A DNA stretch of 64,000 nucleotides from Candidatus Tepidifontimicrobium thermophilum (GTDB lineage: Bacteria > Sysuimicrobiota > Sysuimicrobiia > Sysuimicrobiales > Sysuimicrobiaceae), in NCBI GenBank assembly GCA_031296405.1, contig JAVKKH010000001.1, positions 62,001-126,000 of the forward strand, written 5' to 3'. The notes below the pieces were generated by a model. The model made no database searches. It worked only from the letters and a program-made list of their open reading frames with translations, and was not told where the DNA came from. A program made the translations under genes and the position numbers. Shown here piece after piece: positions 1-8,294 of this stretch. Each line of letters starts with the position of its first letter. The stretch's first letter is position 1.

Positions 1-414
1 GGGCAGGTCCGGCCCGCCAACCAGGTAGCCGACGCGTGCGGGCTTCCGGGCCCGTTCCTCAGCAAGACGTTGCGCAAGCTGGCCCGCAGCGGCCTGCTGC
101 GCTCCGCCCGGGGCCGCAGCCGCGGTTACGGGCTGGCCCGCAGCCCGGGGGAGATCAGCGTTCGGGAGATCCTGGAGGCGGTGGAGGGTGCCGACGCCTT
201 CCGCCGGTGCGTGTTCTGGGACGCGGGCTGCTCCGAGGACCACCCGTGCGTCCTGCACCCCGCCTGGGCAGGGGTCCGGGCTAGCCTCCTCGCCAACCTG
301 GAGCGCATGACCCTCGAGGATGTCAGGGCCGCGTGGTGGGCCAGAGACCCCCCCGTGGGGTGGGGCGAGCTCGCTGGTCGGAAAATCCAGAGGACGAAGG
401 GAGGTGGACCATGA
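1..414 (+). CDS. Rrf2 family transcriptional regulator (partial, 5' end missing)
   Basis: The frame is open from base 1 to a TGA at 412-414, so only the C-terminal 137 residues are present. The visible part has the second half of the winged helix (FLSKTLRKLARSGLL, a glycine/arginine wing, then EISVREILEAVEG), as in Rrf2 proteins. Three cysteines follow (RRC, then GCSEDHPC), spaced like the Fe-S ligands of NsrR/IscR-type members, so an NO- or redox-sensing [Fe-S] regulator is likely (inference). The stop overlaps the nosZ start in an ATGA junction, so the two are co-transcribed and this protein probably controls the nos genes. The target site cannot be seen because the promoter is upstream of the window. 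Confidence 0.88.
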   Translation, partial: GQVRPANQVADACGLPGPFLSKTLRKLARSGLLRSARGRSRGYGLARSPGEISVREILEAVEGADAFRRCVFWDAGCSEDHPCVLHPAWAGVRASLLANLERMTLEDVRAAWWARDPPVGWGELAGRKIQRTKGGGP

Positions 415-2384
415 GGTGGAGTCGGCTTGCGTCGCTGGTGGTAGTGATGCTGGCGCTGGTGCTGGCAGGAGCTTTGGCGGGGCAGGCGCAGCGCAGCACT
501 ACGCTGCCCCAGGACGTCCAGAGCCTCATCGAGGCGAAGGGGCTCACGCCGGACCAGGTCCGGGCAGCCATCCAGACGTACGTGCCGCCCGGCAAGTACG
601 ACGAGTACCTGATGTTCTCGTCCGGAGGCCAGGGCGGCCAGGTGCTGGTGTTCGGCGTCCCGTCCATGCGCCTGCTCCGGGTGATCGGGGTGTTCGCGCC
701 TGAGCCCTGGCAGGGCTACGGCGTGGGCTCCGAGGAGACGGAGACCATCCTGAACTGGCGGACCAAGGACCCGCGCCTGGCTTGGGGGGACACCCACCAC
801 CCGGCCCTCAGCGAGACCAACGGGGAGTACGACGGCAAGTGGCTGTTCATCAACGACAAGGCGGGAAGCCGCATCGCGGTCATCGACCTTCGGGACTTCG
901 CCACGAAGCAGATCGTGCAGAACCCCAACGCGGTCAGCAACCACGGCGCCGTGGTGAGCCCCAACACGGAGTACGTGCTGGAGGTGACCCAGTACGCGGG
1001 TCCCTTCCCCTTCCGGTACGTGCCCCTGACGCAGGAGAACTACAACCGGCACTTCCGGGGCCTGGCGACCTTCTGGAAGTTTGACCGGGGCAAGGGGCGC
1101 ATCGACGTGAGCAAATCCTTCCAGATCGAGCTGCCGCCCTACTGGCAGGACCTGGCGGACTTCGGAAAGCTGGAGAGCTACGGCTGGGCCTTCTGGAACT
1201 CCTTCAACAGCGAGCGGGCCATCGGGGGCACCCTGGAGAAGAAGCCGCCCGTGGAGGTCGGCGCCAGTGCCCGGGACATGGACTACCTCCACATCGTGAA
1301 CTGGAAGCGGGCCGAGGAGCTCGTGGCCCAGGGGAAGTACACCGTGATCAACGGGATGAAGGTGATCCGCCTGAAGGACGCCGTGGAGGCGGGGATTCTG
1401 TACCTGGCGCCGGAGCCCAAGAGCCCCCACGGCCTGGACGTGGCCCCGCGGGGCGACTACATCGTGGTGGGCGGGAAGCTGGACCCGAACGCCACCGTGT
1501 ACAGCTTCCGCAAGATCCAGGAGGCCATCCGCAGCAAGGCCTTCAGCGGCCGGGACGACTACGGGATCCCCATCCTGAAGTTCGACGCGGTGGTGGCCGC
1601 CCAGGTGAAGCTCGGACTCGGGCCGCTGCACACCATGTTCGACGACAAGGGCAACGCGTACACGAGCCTGTTCCTGGACAGCGCAGTGGCCAAGTGGACT
1701 CTGGGACCGCCGTACAACCCGCCGGAGCGCGCGTGGAAGCTGGTGCAGAAGCTGCCGGTGCAGTACAACATCGGACACCTGACCGCGGTGGAAGGCGACA
1801 CCACGAAGCCCGGCGGGAAGTACCTGGTCGCCCTGAACAAGTGGTCCGTGGACCAGTACCGGAACGTGGGTCCCCTGCTGCCGCAGAACTTCCAGCTCGT
1901 GGACATCAGCGGCGAGGAGATGAAGCTGCTGAGCAACACGCCCGTCGGGATCGGGGAACCGCACCTGGCGCAGATCGTCCGAATGGACCGGGTGAAGAGC
2001 TGGGAGGTCTACCCGGCCGGCACCAACCCGCTCACGATGCGGCCGGACCCCAACGCGGTGAAGGCCGGGCAGCAGCGGATCGTACGGGAGGGGCGGACGG
2101 TGCGCGTGTACATGACCGCCATGCGGAGCCACTACGTCCCGGACCGCGTCCGGGTGAAGCGGGGCGACACGGTGATCTTCCACATCACCAACATCGAGCG
2201 AACCAAGGACGCGATCCACGGGTTCGCCATCGACCGGCACAACGTGAACCTGAGCCTGGAGCCTGGGAAGACGGAGACGGTGGTGCTCCGGGCGGAGCGG
2301 CCGGGCGTGTACCCGTTCTACTGCACGGAGTTCTGCTCGGCGCTGCACCTGGAGATGATGGGCTACCTGGAGATCGAACCGTAG
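411..2384 (+). CDS. nosZ: Nitrous oxide reductase, Sec-type (clade II)
   Basis: Reduces N2O to N2 in the periplasm. The 657-residue product starts at ATG 411, chosen for the GGGAGGT site just upstream and because it begins a clean Sec signal peptide (residues 1 to about 26, no twin arginine). An N-terminal seven-bladed propeller carries the CuZ histidines (H129-H130 in DTHH, then SNHG, SPHG, GPLH, IGH and GEPH). The C-terminal cupredoxin carries the CuA set C638-TEF-C642-SAL-H646-LEM, with the upstream His in AIHGF. All expected ligands are present and length is normal. A Sec signal together with a downstream NosB-like gene marks clade II. Electrons presumably come from a c-type cytochrome or cupredoxin, but no such gene lies nearby. 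Confidence 0.98.
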   Translation: MRWSRLASLVVVMLALVLAGALAGQAQRSTTLPQDVQSLIEAKGLTPDQVRAAIQTYVPPGKYDEYLMFSSGGQGGQVLVFGVPSMRLLRVIGVFAPEPWQGYGVGSEETETILNWRTKDPRLAWGDTHHPALSETNGEYDGKWLFINDKAGSRIAVIDLRDFATKQIVQNPNAVSNHGAVVSPNTEYVLEVTQYAGPFPFRYVPLTQENYNRHFRGLATFWKFDRGKGRIDVSKSFQIELPPYWQDLADFGKLESYGWAFWNSFNSERAIGGTLEKKPPVEVGASARDMDYLHIVNWKRAEELVAQGKYTVINGMKVIRLKDAVEAGILYLAPEPKSPHGLDVAPRGDYIVVGGKLDPNATVYSFRKIQEAIRSKAFSGRDDYGIPILKFDAVVAAQVKLGLGPLHTMFDDKGNAYTSLFLDSAVAKWTLGPPYNPPERAWKLVQKLPVQYNIGHLTAVEGDTTKPGGKYLVALNKWSVDQYRNVGPLLPQNFQLVDISGEEMKLLSNTPVGIGEPHLAQIVRMDRVKSWEVYPAGTNPLTMRPDPNAVKAGQQRIVREGRTVRVYMTAMRSHYVPDRVRVKRGDTVIFHITNIERTKDAIHGFAIDRHNVNLSLEPGKTETVVLRAERPGVYPFYCTEFCSALHLEMMGYLEIEP

Positions 2385-2388
2385 GGAA

Positions 2389-2425
2389 GGCGGGGGGGCG
2401 GGCACCGCCCGCCTCCCCGCCGAGT
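2389..2425 (+). terminator. Strong GC hairpin between nosZ and nosB
   Basis: A 15-bp stem (2389-2403 with 2407-2421, a single G-U pair, 3-base loop) starts 4 bases after the nosZ stop and is followed by GAG and four T residues. It looks like a partial intrinsic terminator or an mRNA-stabilising 3' hairpin. Either role would make nosZ transcript more abundant than the maturation genes downstream. The T-run is short, so termination is probably incomplete. Confidence 0.7.
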
Positions 2426-2442
2426 TTTGAGGAGGTGCGGAA

Positions 2443-3063
2443 GTGCGCAGTCCCAAGGTGCGGGCAGGCAGAGGGGCGGTGGGGATGCCGCTGCTGGCGG
2501 CGGTGTTGCTGGCAGCCTCGCTGGTCCTGCCCTACTGGCAGCTGACCCTGTACGCACCCCAGTACCCGGGCGGCCTGAGGGTGTTCGTGCACCTCACCCA
2601 CGTGGCAGGGGATGCCCAGGAGGTAACGACCCTGAACCACTACATCGGGATGAAGCCCCTGGAGGAGGCCGCGCCCGTGGAGCGCGCGGTGGCCGTCCCC
2701 GTGGTGTTGGTGTTCGGGGCGCTGGCGGTCCTGTCCGGTACCCTGCGGGGCCCCTGGCGGTGGCTGCTGCGTCTGCCCCTGGTCCTGTTCCCCCTGGGGT
2801 TCTTCGCGGACCTGGCTGCGTGGCTCTGGTACTACGGCCACTCCATGGACCCCGCGGCACCCATCCGGCTGGAACCCTTCATGCCCGCCATCCTGGGCCG
2901 TGGGGTGATCGCGCAGTTCCGGACAGTTGCGAGCTTCCACGTAGGGTTCTACCTGGCCCTGGCGGCGAGCCTGGTGGCCCTGTACGACCTGTGGCGGAAC
3001 CGGGTCCAGCAGGAAAGGGTGCGCGTACGGATCGGCGGGCCGGCGGAGGTGGCCGCCCGGTGA
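2443..3063 (+). CDS. nosB: NosB-like polytopic membrane protein of the nos cluster
   Basis: A 206-residue inner-membrane protein with about four hydrophobic helices (near residues 13-32, 82-101, 107-129 and 162-182). The first loop has a conserved-looking stretch around PYWQLTLYAPQYPGG and a His/Asn-rich segment (VHLTHVAG, TLNHYIGMKP). Its position directly after nosZ and before nosD is where clade II clusters carry NosB, which is needed for N2O respiration in Wolinella (known from the family). The molecular role is not settled. It starts at GTG 2443 with a GAGGAGGTGCGG leader. Its stop overlaps the nosD start (GTGA). The name rests on topology and synteny rather than on a catalytic motif. 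Confidence 0.72.
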   Translation: MRSPKVRAGRGAVGMPLLAAVLLAASLVLPYWQLTLYAPQYPGGLRVFVHLTHVAGDAQEVTTLNHYIGMKPLEEAAPVERAVAVPVVLVFGALAVLSGTLRGPWRWLLRLPLVLFPLGFFADLAAWLWYYGHSMDPAAPIRLEPFMPAILGRGVIAQFRTVASFHVGFYLALAASLVALYDLWRNRVQQERVRVRIGGPAEVAAR

Positions 3064-4412
3064 GCTGGGCACTGACCGCGGCCGCCGTGCTGGTGACGGC
3101 CCTGTCTGCGGCCGGGTCTGGCATCGCGGCCAGCCTGCAGGCGCTGGTGGACGCCGCGCCTGCCGGTTCGGAGGTGGTAGTGCGTGGGGTGGTGCGGGGG
3201 CCGGTGGTGATCCGCAAGCCGTTGCGGCTGGTGGGCGAAGCCGGAGCTGTGGTGGACGGCGGCGGGCAGGGGACCGTAGTCCGGGTGGAAGCCCCCTACG
3301 TTTACGTGGCGCGGCTGGCCCTCCGCAACAGCGGCTCGGAGCTCAATACCGAGGACGCGGGCGTGTTTGTGGGGGCTCCCGGGGTCGTGCTGGAGGACCT
3401 GGTCCTGGAGGACGTGCTGTTCGGCCTGAACCTGAAGCAGGCGCACCGCGCCGTGGTCCGGCGGGTGCGCATGTCTGGCAAGCCCCTGCCCCTCAACCGA
3501 CGTGGGGACGGCGTACGCCTTTGGTACAGCCAGCGGGTTACCCTCACCGACGTGCAGGTGGAAGGGATGCGGGACGTGCTCCTGTGGTTCACTGAGGACT
3601 CCGTCCTGCACCGGTTGCGGGTCCGGGGTTCCCGGTACGGGGTGCACTACATGTACGCGCACCGCACGCCGCTGCTGGACAGTACCCTGGAGGGGAACGC
3701 GGTGGGGGCGTATATCATGTACAGCACGGGCGTGCGGGTGGAGGGAAACCGCTTCCTCCACAACCGCGACGTCCCCGGGGTAGGGCTGGCCTTCAAGGAG
3801 TCCGACGCGGTGGTCGTGCGCCGCAACGCGGTGGTGGGCAACCACGTGGGGCTGTACCTGGACGCCACGCCCATGGGTGGTGACGGGCGGGGCCGGTTTG
3901 AAGACAACGTGGTGGCGGGAAACGGTGTGGGCGCGGTCCTGCTCAGCAACGTGACCGGCAACACCTTCACCGGAAACGTGTTTGAGGCCAACGGGGAGAC
4001 GGTGCGCACCGAGGGGGGCGCCAACGCCCGTAACCGGTGGTGGGAGTCCGGCCGGGGCAACTGGTGGGACGGTTACGCGGGACTGGACCTGAACGGGGAC
4101 GGGGTGGGCGACTATCCCTACCGGCTCCGCCGGTGGTTCGAGTCGGTCGCGGACACAGTGCCGACCTCCCGCGTGCTCCACGGCAGCGCCGCGGTGGCCG
4201 CCCTGGAGCGGGCAGCGCAGGCGGTCCCCCTGTTCCCGCCCCACGTGGTGGTGGAGGACCAGTACCCACTCGTCCGGGCCCCCGTCCCGGCTGAGTTCCT
4301 CCACACGGAGCGGTCCGGGGCGTTCGCGGCAGCCTCTGCCGCGGTGGCCGCCGTGGGCGTGACGGGGATCTGGCTCGCGGCACGGCGGAGGGCGTGGGAG
4401 GTGCGGCTGTGA
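3060..4412 (+). CDS. nosD: NosD, periplasmic copper-maturation beta-helix protein
   Basis: A 450-residue exported protein needed with NosF and NosY to build the CuZ site of NosZ. A signal peptide covers about residues 1-22. The middle is a right-handed parallel beta-helix with repeated PbH1-type turns (for example GVRLWYSQRVTLTDV, GVHYMYAHRTPLL, YIMYSTGVRVEGNRF), typical of NosD/CASH domains. A short aromatic block (NRWWESGRGNWWDGY) and a calcium-like DLNGDGVGD loop follow. A hydrophobic helix near the C-terminus (about 415-440) with an arginine-rich tail suggests membrane anchoring. GTG 3060 overlaps the preceding stop and was preferred over longer in-frame starts, which would lie inside nosB. 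Confidence 0.93.
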   Translation: MSWALTAAAVLVTALSAAGSGIAASLQALVDAAPAGSEVVVRGVVRGPVVIRKPLRLVGEAGAVVDGGGQGTVVRVEAPYVYVARLALRNSGSELNTEDAGVFVGAPGVVLEDLVLEDVLFGLNLKQAHRAVVRRVRMSGKPLPLNRRGDGVRLWYSQRVTLTDVQVEGMRDVLLWFTEDSVLHRLRVRGSRYGVHYMYAHRTPLLDSTLEGNAVGAYIMYSTGVRVEGNRFLHNRDVPGVGLAFKESDAVVVRRNAVVGNHVGLYLDATPMGGDGRGRFEDNVVAGNGVGAVLLSNVTGNTFTGNVFEANGETVRTEGGANARNRWWESGRGNWWDGYAGLDLNGDGVGDYPYRLRRWFESVADTVPTSRVLHGSAAVAALERAAQAVPLFPPHVVVEDQYPLVRAPVPAEFLHTERSGAFAAASAAVAAVGVTGIWLAARRRAWEVRL

Positions 4413-5254
4413 TCGCCTGGCGCAGTGTCACCGTGCGGTACCGGGACCGCGTGGTGGTGGACCAGGTGTCCCTGGAGGTGCCGTCCGGGCAGCGGGTGGC
4501 CCTGGTCGGCCCCAACGGGGCGGGCAAGACCACGCTGTTGCGGACCCTGGTGGGCTTGGTGCCGTATGAGGGCACCGTGGAGGTGGACGGCTTAGACGCT
4601 CGCCTCGAGCCTGTGGAGGCCCGGCGCCGCATCGGCTACGTCCCGCAGCTGATGAGCTTCCCCCAGCACCTGACCGCGGCGGAGGTGGTAGCGCTGGCAC
4701 AGGAACTACGGGGAGCAGTGCCCGACCCTGCGCCGCTTCTGCGGGAGGCAGGCCTGACAGAACACGCCCGCAAACCCGTGCGGGAACTGTCCGGCGGTAT
4801 GCTCCGTCGCCTCGGGGTCGCGGTGGCACAGGTGGCCGACCCTCCGGTCCTGGTACTGGACGAGCCCACCAGCTACCTGGACCGCGAAGGCGAGGCCAGG
4901 CTGGTCCAGTGGCTGCAGGCCGCCGCGGGGAAGAAGACGGTGGTGGTCGCCAGCCACCAGCTCCGCGGCCTGGACCGGCTGGTAGACCGCGTGGTGGTAC
5001 TGGACCAGGGGCGCGTGGTACGCGACCTGCCGGCGGAGCAGTTGCGTGCGCTGCACTGGCTTGAGGTGGTGGTGCCGCTGCCGGCGCCTGGGGAGCTGCC
5101 GGAGGAGGTGCGGGTGGTGGCGCGGCGCAATGGCGCGGTGCACCTTCGGGTGCCGGACCACCGGCTGCGGGAGGTCCTCGACGCCCTGGAGGGCCGGCCG
5201 GTGCAGGTGCACGAGCCGCCGGTAGAGGACCTGCTCCGGGAGGTGCTGGGGTGA
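4409..5254 (+). CDS. nosF: NosF, ABC transporter ATPase for NosZ maturation
   Basis: Cytoplasmic ATPase that powers the NosDFY complex. The 281-residue protein has a full ABC signature: Walker A GPNGAGKTT near residue 33, Q-loop at YVPQ, signature LSGGM, Walker B VLVLDEPTS and the switch His in ASHQ. The C-terminal 70 residues are a small accessory domain. GTG 4409 overlaps the nosD stop (4410-4412) and has GGGAGGTGCGG before it, so it is preferred to the GTG at 4394. The stop overlaps the nosY start in another GTGA junction, so production of F and Y is probably translationally coupled. Confidence 0.95.
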   Translation: MIAWRSVTVRYRDRVVVDQVSLEVPSGQRVALVGPNGAGKTTLLRTLVGLVPYEGTVEVDGLDARLEPVEARRRIGYVPQLMSFPQHLTAAEVVALAQELRGAVPDPAPLLREAGLTEHARKPVRELSGGMLRRLGVAVAQVADPPVLVLDEPTSYLDREGEARLVQWLQAAAGKKTVVVASHQLRGLDRLVDRVVVLDQGRVVRDLPAEQLRALHWLEVVVPLPAPGELPEEVRVVARRNGAVHLRVPDHRLREVLDALEGRPVQVHEPPVEDLLREVLG

Positions 5255-6078
5255 GGACGTGGGCCGTCCTGGCTCGGTGGGACGCGCGGGCCGCTCTGCG
5301 GGACCGCTGGCTGTGGGCGCTTGCGGCCGCCTTCGGGACCCTGACCCTGGCCGCAGCAGCTCTGGCGCTTTCCGGCCTGCGGGTGGTGGGGCTTTCGTCC
5401 TTTGACCGTGCGGCAGCCGCCCTCGTGCACCTCTCCATGTTGTTCGTGCCGCTGATGGGTCTGGTGCTGGGCAGCCTGTGGATCGCCGGGGATCGTGAGA
5501 GCGGCGCTCTGGACTTCTTACTGGCGCAGCCCGCGGACCGCTCGGCACTGTACGTGGGCCGCTACGTGGGCCTGGCCGGAGCTGCGGTGAGCGCCACGTG
5601 GATCGGCTACGGCGCTGCAGGCCTGGTGCTGGCGTGGGGCGCGGGCACCGACCGGCTAGACAGCTTCCTGTGGCTGGTGGTCTTGTCCACGCTGCTGGCG
5701 CTAGCCTCCGTGTCGGTAGGCCTGGCCATCTCTGCCGCTTCCCCCAACCGAGGACGGGCTCTGGGAGCGGCGTTGCTGGCGTGGCTGGCCCTCGCCGTGC
5801 TCACAGACCTGGGGGTCCTGGCCAGCGTGGTGGCCCTGCGGCTCCCGCCCGTCGTCCTCCTGGCCCTGGCGTCGGCAAACCCGGTCTCCGCGTTCCGCAT
5901 AGCGGGGTTGCTGGTGGTCACCCGGTCTCCTGAGCTCCTCGGCCCGGTGGGGTTGGTGGCCACAGACCGCTTGGGGCCCGTGGGAGCCGCGCTGACCCTG
6001 TGCGGCGTCCTCCTCTTGTGGGCGGCAGGTGGCCTCGCGGTCGGGCTCCTGAGGTTCCGGAGGACGGCCGGGCCTTGA
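5251..6078 (+). CDS. nosY: NosY, ABC transporter permease for NosZ maturation
   Basis: A 275-residue membrane permease of the ABC-2 type that pairs with NosF and docks NosD. It has about six transmembrane helices and the loop motif DRESGALDFLLAQPADR, which is typical of NosY and other ABC-2 permeases after the second helix. The N-terminal amphipathic stretch (LARWDARAALRDRW) is also family-like. It starts at GTG 5251 inside the nosF stop, and its own stop overlaps the TTG of the next gene. Family membership is clear. The identity as NosY rather than a generic ABC-2 permease comes from context. Confidence 0.92.
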   Translation: MRTWAVLARWDARAALRDRWLWALAAAFGTLTLAAAALALSGLRVVGLSSFDRAAAALVHLSMLFVPLMGLVLGSLWIAGDRESGALDFLLAQPADRSALYVGRYVGLAGAAVSATWIGYGAAGLVLAWGAGTDRLDSFLWLVVLSTLLALASVSVGLAISAASPNRGRALGAALLAWLALAVLTDLGVLASVVALRLPPVVLLALASANPVSAFRIAGLLVVTRSPELLGPVGLVATDRLGPVGAALTLCGVLLLWAAGGLAVGLLRFRRTAGP

Positions 6079-6455
6079 GGTGGTTCTGGCTGGCCGCGGT
6101 CCTGCTCCTGGCTGCCTGCGGGCAGCGGGCGTCTGCGAAGGTGGAGGGAGACGGGTGGGTCGCGACTCTTGAGTGGACCCCTCAACCCCTGAAAGCTCTC
6201 CGGCCCGCGCAGCTCGTCCTGCGCGTCCACGACCGGTCAGGCCGGCCCTTGATCCTGGGGGGGCTAGAGGCGCGGGCGGACATGCCCGAGATGTCCCACG
6301 AGCCGGACCCTGTACGTTTTCGGAGGAGCTCAGAGGGGACCTACGAGGCGAGCCACAATTTCTCCATGGACGGCTTGTGGAGGATCCGGGTGACGGGCCG
6401 GTGGGACGGCGGGACTCTGGAGGCGACGTTCCACGTTACCGTAGGCGGTCCGTAA
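6075..6455 (+). CDS. FixH/YtkA-like lipoprotein at the end of the nos operon
   Basis: A 126-residue lipoprotein: an 18-residue signal ends in the lipobox LLAAC, so it is probably anchored to a membrane on the periplasmic side. The mature part is one beta-sandwich domain of the FixH/YtkA type. It includes the ADMPEMSHEP segment, whose Met and His residues could bind copper, and a closing WRIRVTGRW strand. TTG 6075 overlaps the nosY stop (TTGA), giving a lipoprotein signal directly. It occupies the place where many nos clusters have NosL, another copper lipoprotein, so a role in copper delivery to NosZ is plausible but inferred. The stop (6453-6455) is in the same frame as nrdJ downstream. Confidence 0.8.
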   Translation: MRWFWLAAVLLLAACGQRASAKVEGDGWVATLEWTPQPLKALRPAQLVLRVHDRSGRPLILGGLEARADMPEMSHEPDPVRFRRSSEGTYEASHNFSMDGLWRIRVTGRWDGGTLEATFHVTVGGP

Positions 6456-6566
6456 CCCGCGTGCCGGTTCGGGGGTGCGGCCACGCGAGAGGAGCCGACC
6501 GAGGGAGAAGATCAGGCCTTCCAGCGGGCGCGGGCCTGGTTCGGCGGTGATACCCTGCGCGCCGAG

Positions 6567-8294
6567 GTGTTCCTGCGGAGGTACGCCCTACGGGACCTGC
6601 AGGGCCGGCTGCAGGAGTTCACGCCGGAGCAGATGTGGGACCGCGTGGCGGGCTTCGTGGCCCGCGCGGAGGAAGGCCGGCCCACCTGGCGGGCCCGCTT
6701 CCGTGAGCTGCTGGAGGGGTTCCGGTTCGTCCCGGGAGGTCGGATCCTGTTCGGGGCAGGCAACCCCAGGCGTGTGACCCTGTTCAACTGCTACTACGTT
6801 CCCATCCGGGAAGACTCCATCGCAGGGATCACCCGCTGGATGGTGGAGGCGGCGCGGACGTACGCCTCCGGCGGCGGTGTGGGTACGAACGTTGACGTGC
6901 TGCGGCCCCGGGGAGCATCCACGGCCAGTGCCGGCCTGGTGGCCAGCGGCCCGGTGAGCTTCATGGAGGTGTTCAGCGCGCTGACCGGGGTGATGGGCTC
7001 TGTGGAGGGGCGGCGGGGCGCCCTCATGATGACCCTGCGGGTGGACCACCCGGACGTCCTGGAGTTCGTGAGCGCGAAGTCCGACCCCCAACGGACTCGA
7101 ATCCAGCACGCCAACGTGTCCCTGCGGGTTCCGGATGAGTTCTTTGCGGTCCTGGACGTGGACGGGGACCTGCGGCTGTGGTTCCGGACGCCCCGGGAGG
7201 TCGTGGAGCGCCGGGTGCCGGCCCGGCGCGTGTGGGAGGCTCTGGTGGAGGCGGCGTGGGCCAGCGCGGAACCCGGGCTTTTGTTCTGGGACACGGTGGT
7301 GCGGGAGTCCACCGCCCAGTACGGGGGCCTCGAGGTCGAGGGCGTGAACGTCTGCGGGGAAGTCCCCATGGAGCCCTACGGAGCCTGCAACCTGGGCAGC
7401 GTGAACCTGGGGGCGTTCGTCAAGGACCCCTTCGGCCCCCGCGCCCGGATGGACTGGTCCGCCCTGGAGGAGGCAGTACAGCTCGCGGTGCGGTTCCTGG
7501 ACGACGTGGTGACGGTGGGGGCTCCTCGACATCCCCTGCGGGCGCAGCGCGAGGCGTCCGAACGGAGCCGCCGCGTGGGCCTGGGGGTGATGGGTCTGGC
7601 AGACGCCCTGGCCATGCTGGGGGTCGCCTACGGGTCGGAGGAGTCGGTGCGCTGGGTGGAGGAGTGCTTCCGGCGGTTGCGGGACAGCGCGTACGCGGCC
7701 AGCGTGGAGCTGGCGAAAGAGAAAGGGACGTTTCCGGTCTTCGACGCCGTGAAGCACGAGCGCAGCCCCTTCATACAACGTTTGCCCGCCGAGCTGCGCC
7801 GCGCCATCCGACGGTGGGGACTGCGTAACGCCGCGCTGCTGGCCGTGGCCCCCACGGGCTCGATCTCCCTGCTGGCGGGCGCTTCCAGCGGCATCGAACC
7901 CATCTTCGGGCTGCGGTACACGCGCCTAGTTGGGGGCCAGCGCCTTCCCGCGCAGCACCCCCTGGTCGCCCTGTACCGTCACCACACGGGCAGGGGAGAC
8001 CCCGACTGGCCGACTGCCCACAGGATCGACCCTCTCCGCCGGGTGCGGCTGCAGGCCGCGGCGCAGCGCTACGTGGACCAGAGCATCTCGTCCACGGTGA
8101 ACCTCCCGGCCTCCGCGGGGCCGGAGGTGGTGGAGACCGTCTACCGTTCCGCGTGGGAGATGGGGTGCAAGGGAATCACCGTGTTCCGGGAAGGTAGCCG
8201 GGCCGCGGTCCTGGAGACGCCGGGGACCTCGCCCGTGGCGGTGTGCACGCTGTGCGAGCCGGGGTTGCCGCCGGACGGAACGTCAACGCCGTGA
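6567..8294 (+). CDS. nrdJ: Adenosylcobalamin-dependent (class II) ribonucleotide reductase
   Basis: Makes deoxyribonucleotides using coenzyme B12, with no oxygen requirement and no small subunit. Counted from GTG 6567 the product is 575 residues. Key residues are redox Cys75 (FNCYY), GGGVGTN, the thiyl Cys263 in NVCGE, redox Cys274 in GACNLGS, and the C-terminal pair C560-TL-C563 that would be re-reduced by thioredoxin. There is no ATP-cone. The start is uncertain: the same frame upstream reads WFGGDTLRAE, a stretch that looks like the family N-terminus, yet no ATG, GTG or TTG lies between the TAA at 6453 and 6567. The 3' end overlaps the convergent BON gene by 12 bases. Confidence 0.93.
   Translation: MFLRRYALRDLQGRLQEFTPEQMWDRVAGFVARAEEGRPTWRARFRELLEGFRFVPGGRILFGAGNPRRVTLFNCYYVPIREDSIAGITRWMVEAARTYASGGGVGTNVDVLRPRGASTASAGLVASGPVSFMEVFSALTGVMGSVEGRRGALMMTLRVDHPDVLEFVSAKSDPQRTRIQHANVSLRVPDEFFAVLDVDGDLRLWFRTPREVVERRVPARRVWEALVEAAWASAEPGLLFWDTVVRESTAQYGGLEVEGVNVCGEVPMEPYGACNLGSVNLGAFVKDPFGPRARMDWSALEEAVQLAVRFLDDVVTVGAPRHPLRAQREASERSRRVGLGVMGLADALAMLGVAYGSEESVRWVEECFRRLRDSAYAASVELAKEKGTFPVFDAVKHERSPFIQRLPAELRRAIRRWGLRNAALLAVAPTGSISLLAGASSGIEPIFGLRYTRLVGGQRLPAQHPLVALYRHHTGRGDPDWPTAHRIDPLRRVRLQAAAQRYVDQSISSTVNLPASAGPEVVETVYRSAWEMGCKGITVFREGSRAAVLETPGTSPVAVCTLCEPGLPPDGTSTP

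Noticed and set aside
126-2456. 776-residue open frame on the minus strand across nosZ
   Set aside because: It is the antisense of nosZ in a GC-rich genome. Composition is low-complexity (His, Arg, Val) and no motif is present.
2427-3059. 5' extension of nosD
   Set aside because: The frame is open but overlaps all of nosB. The signal peptide and GTGA overlap place the start at 3060.
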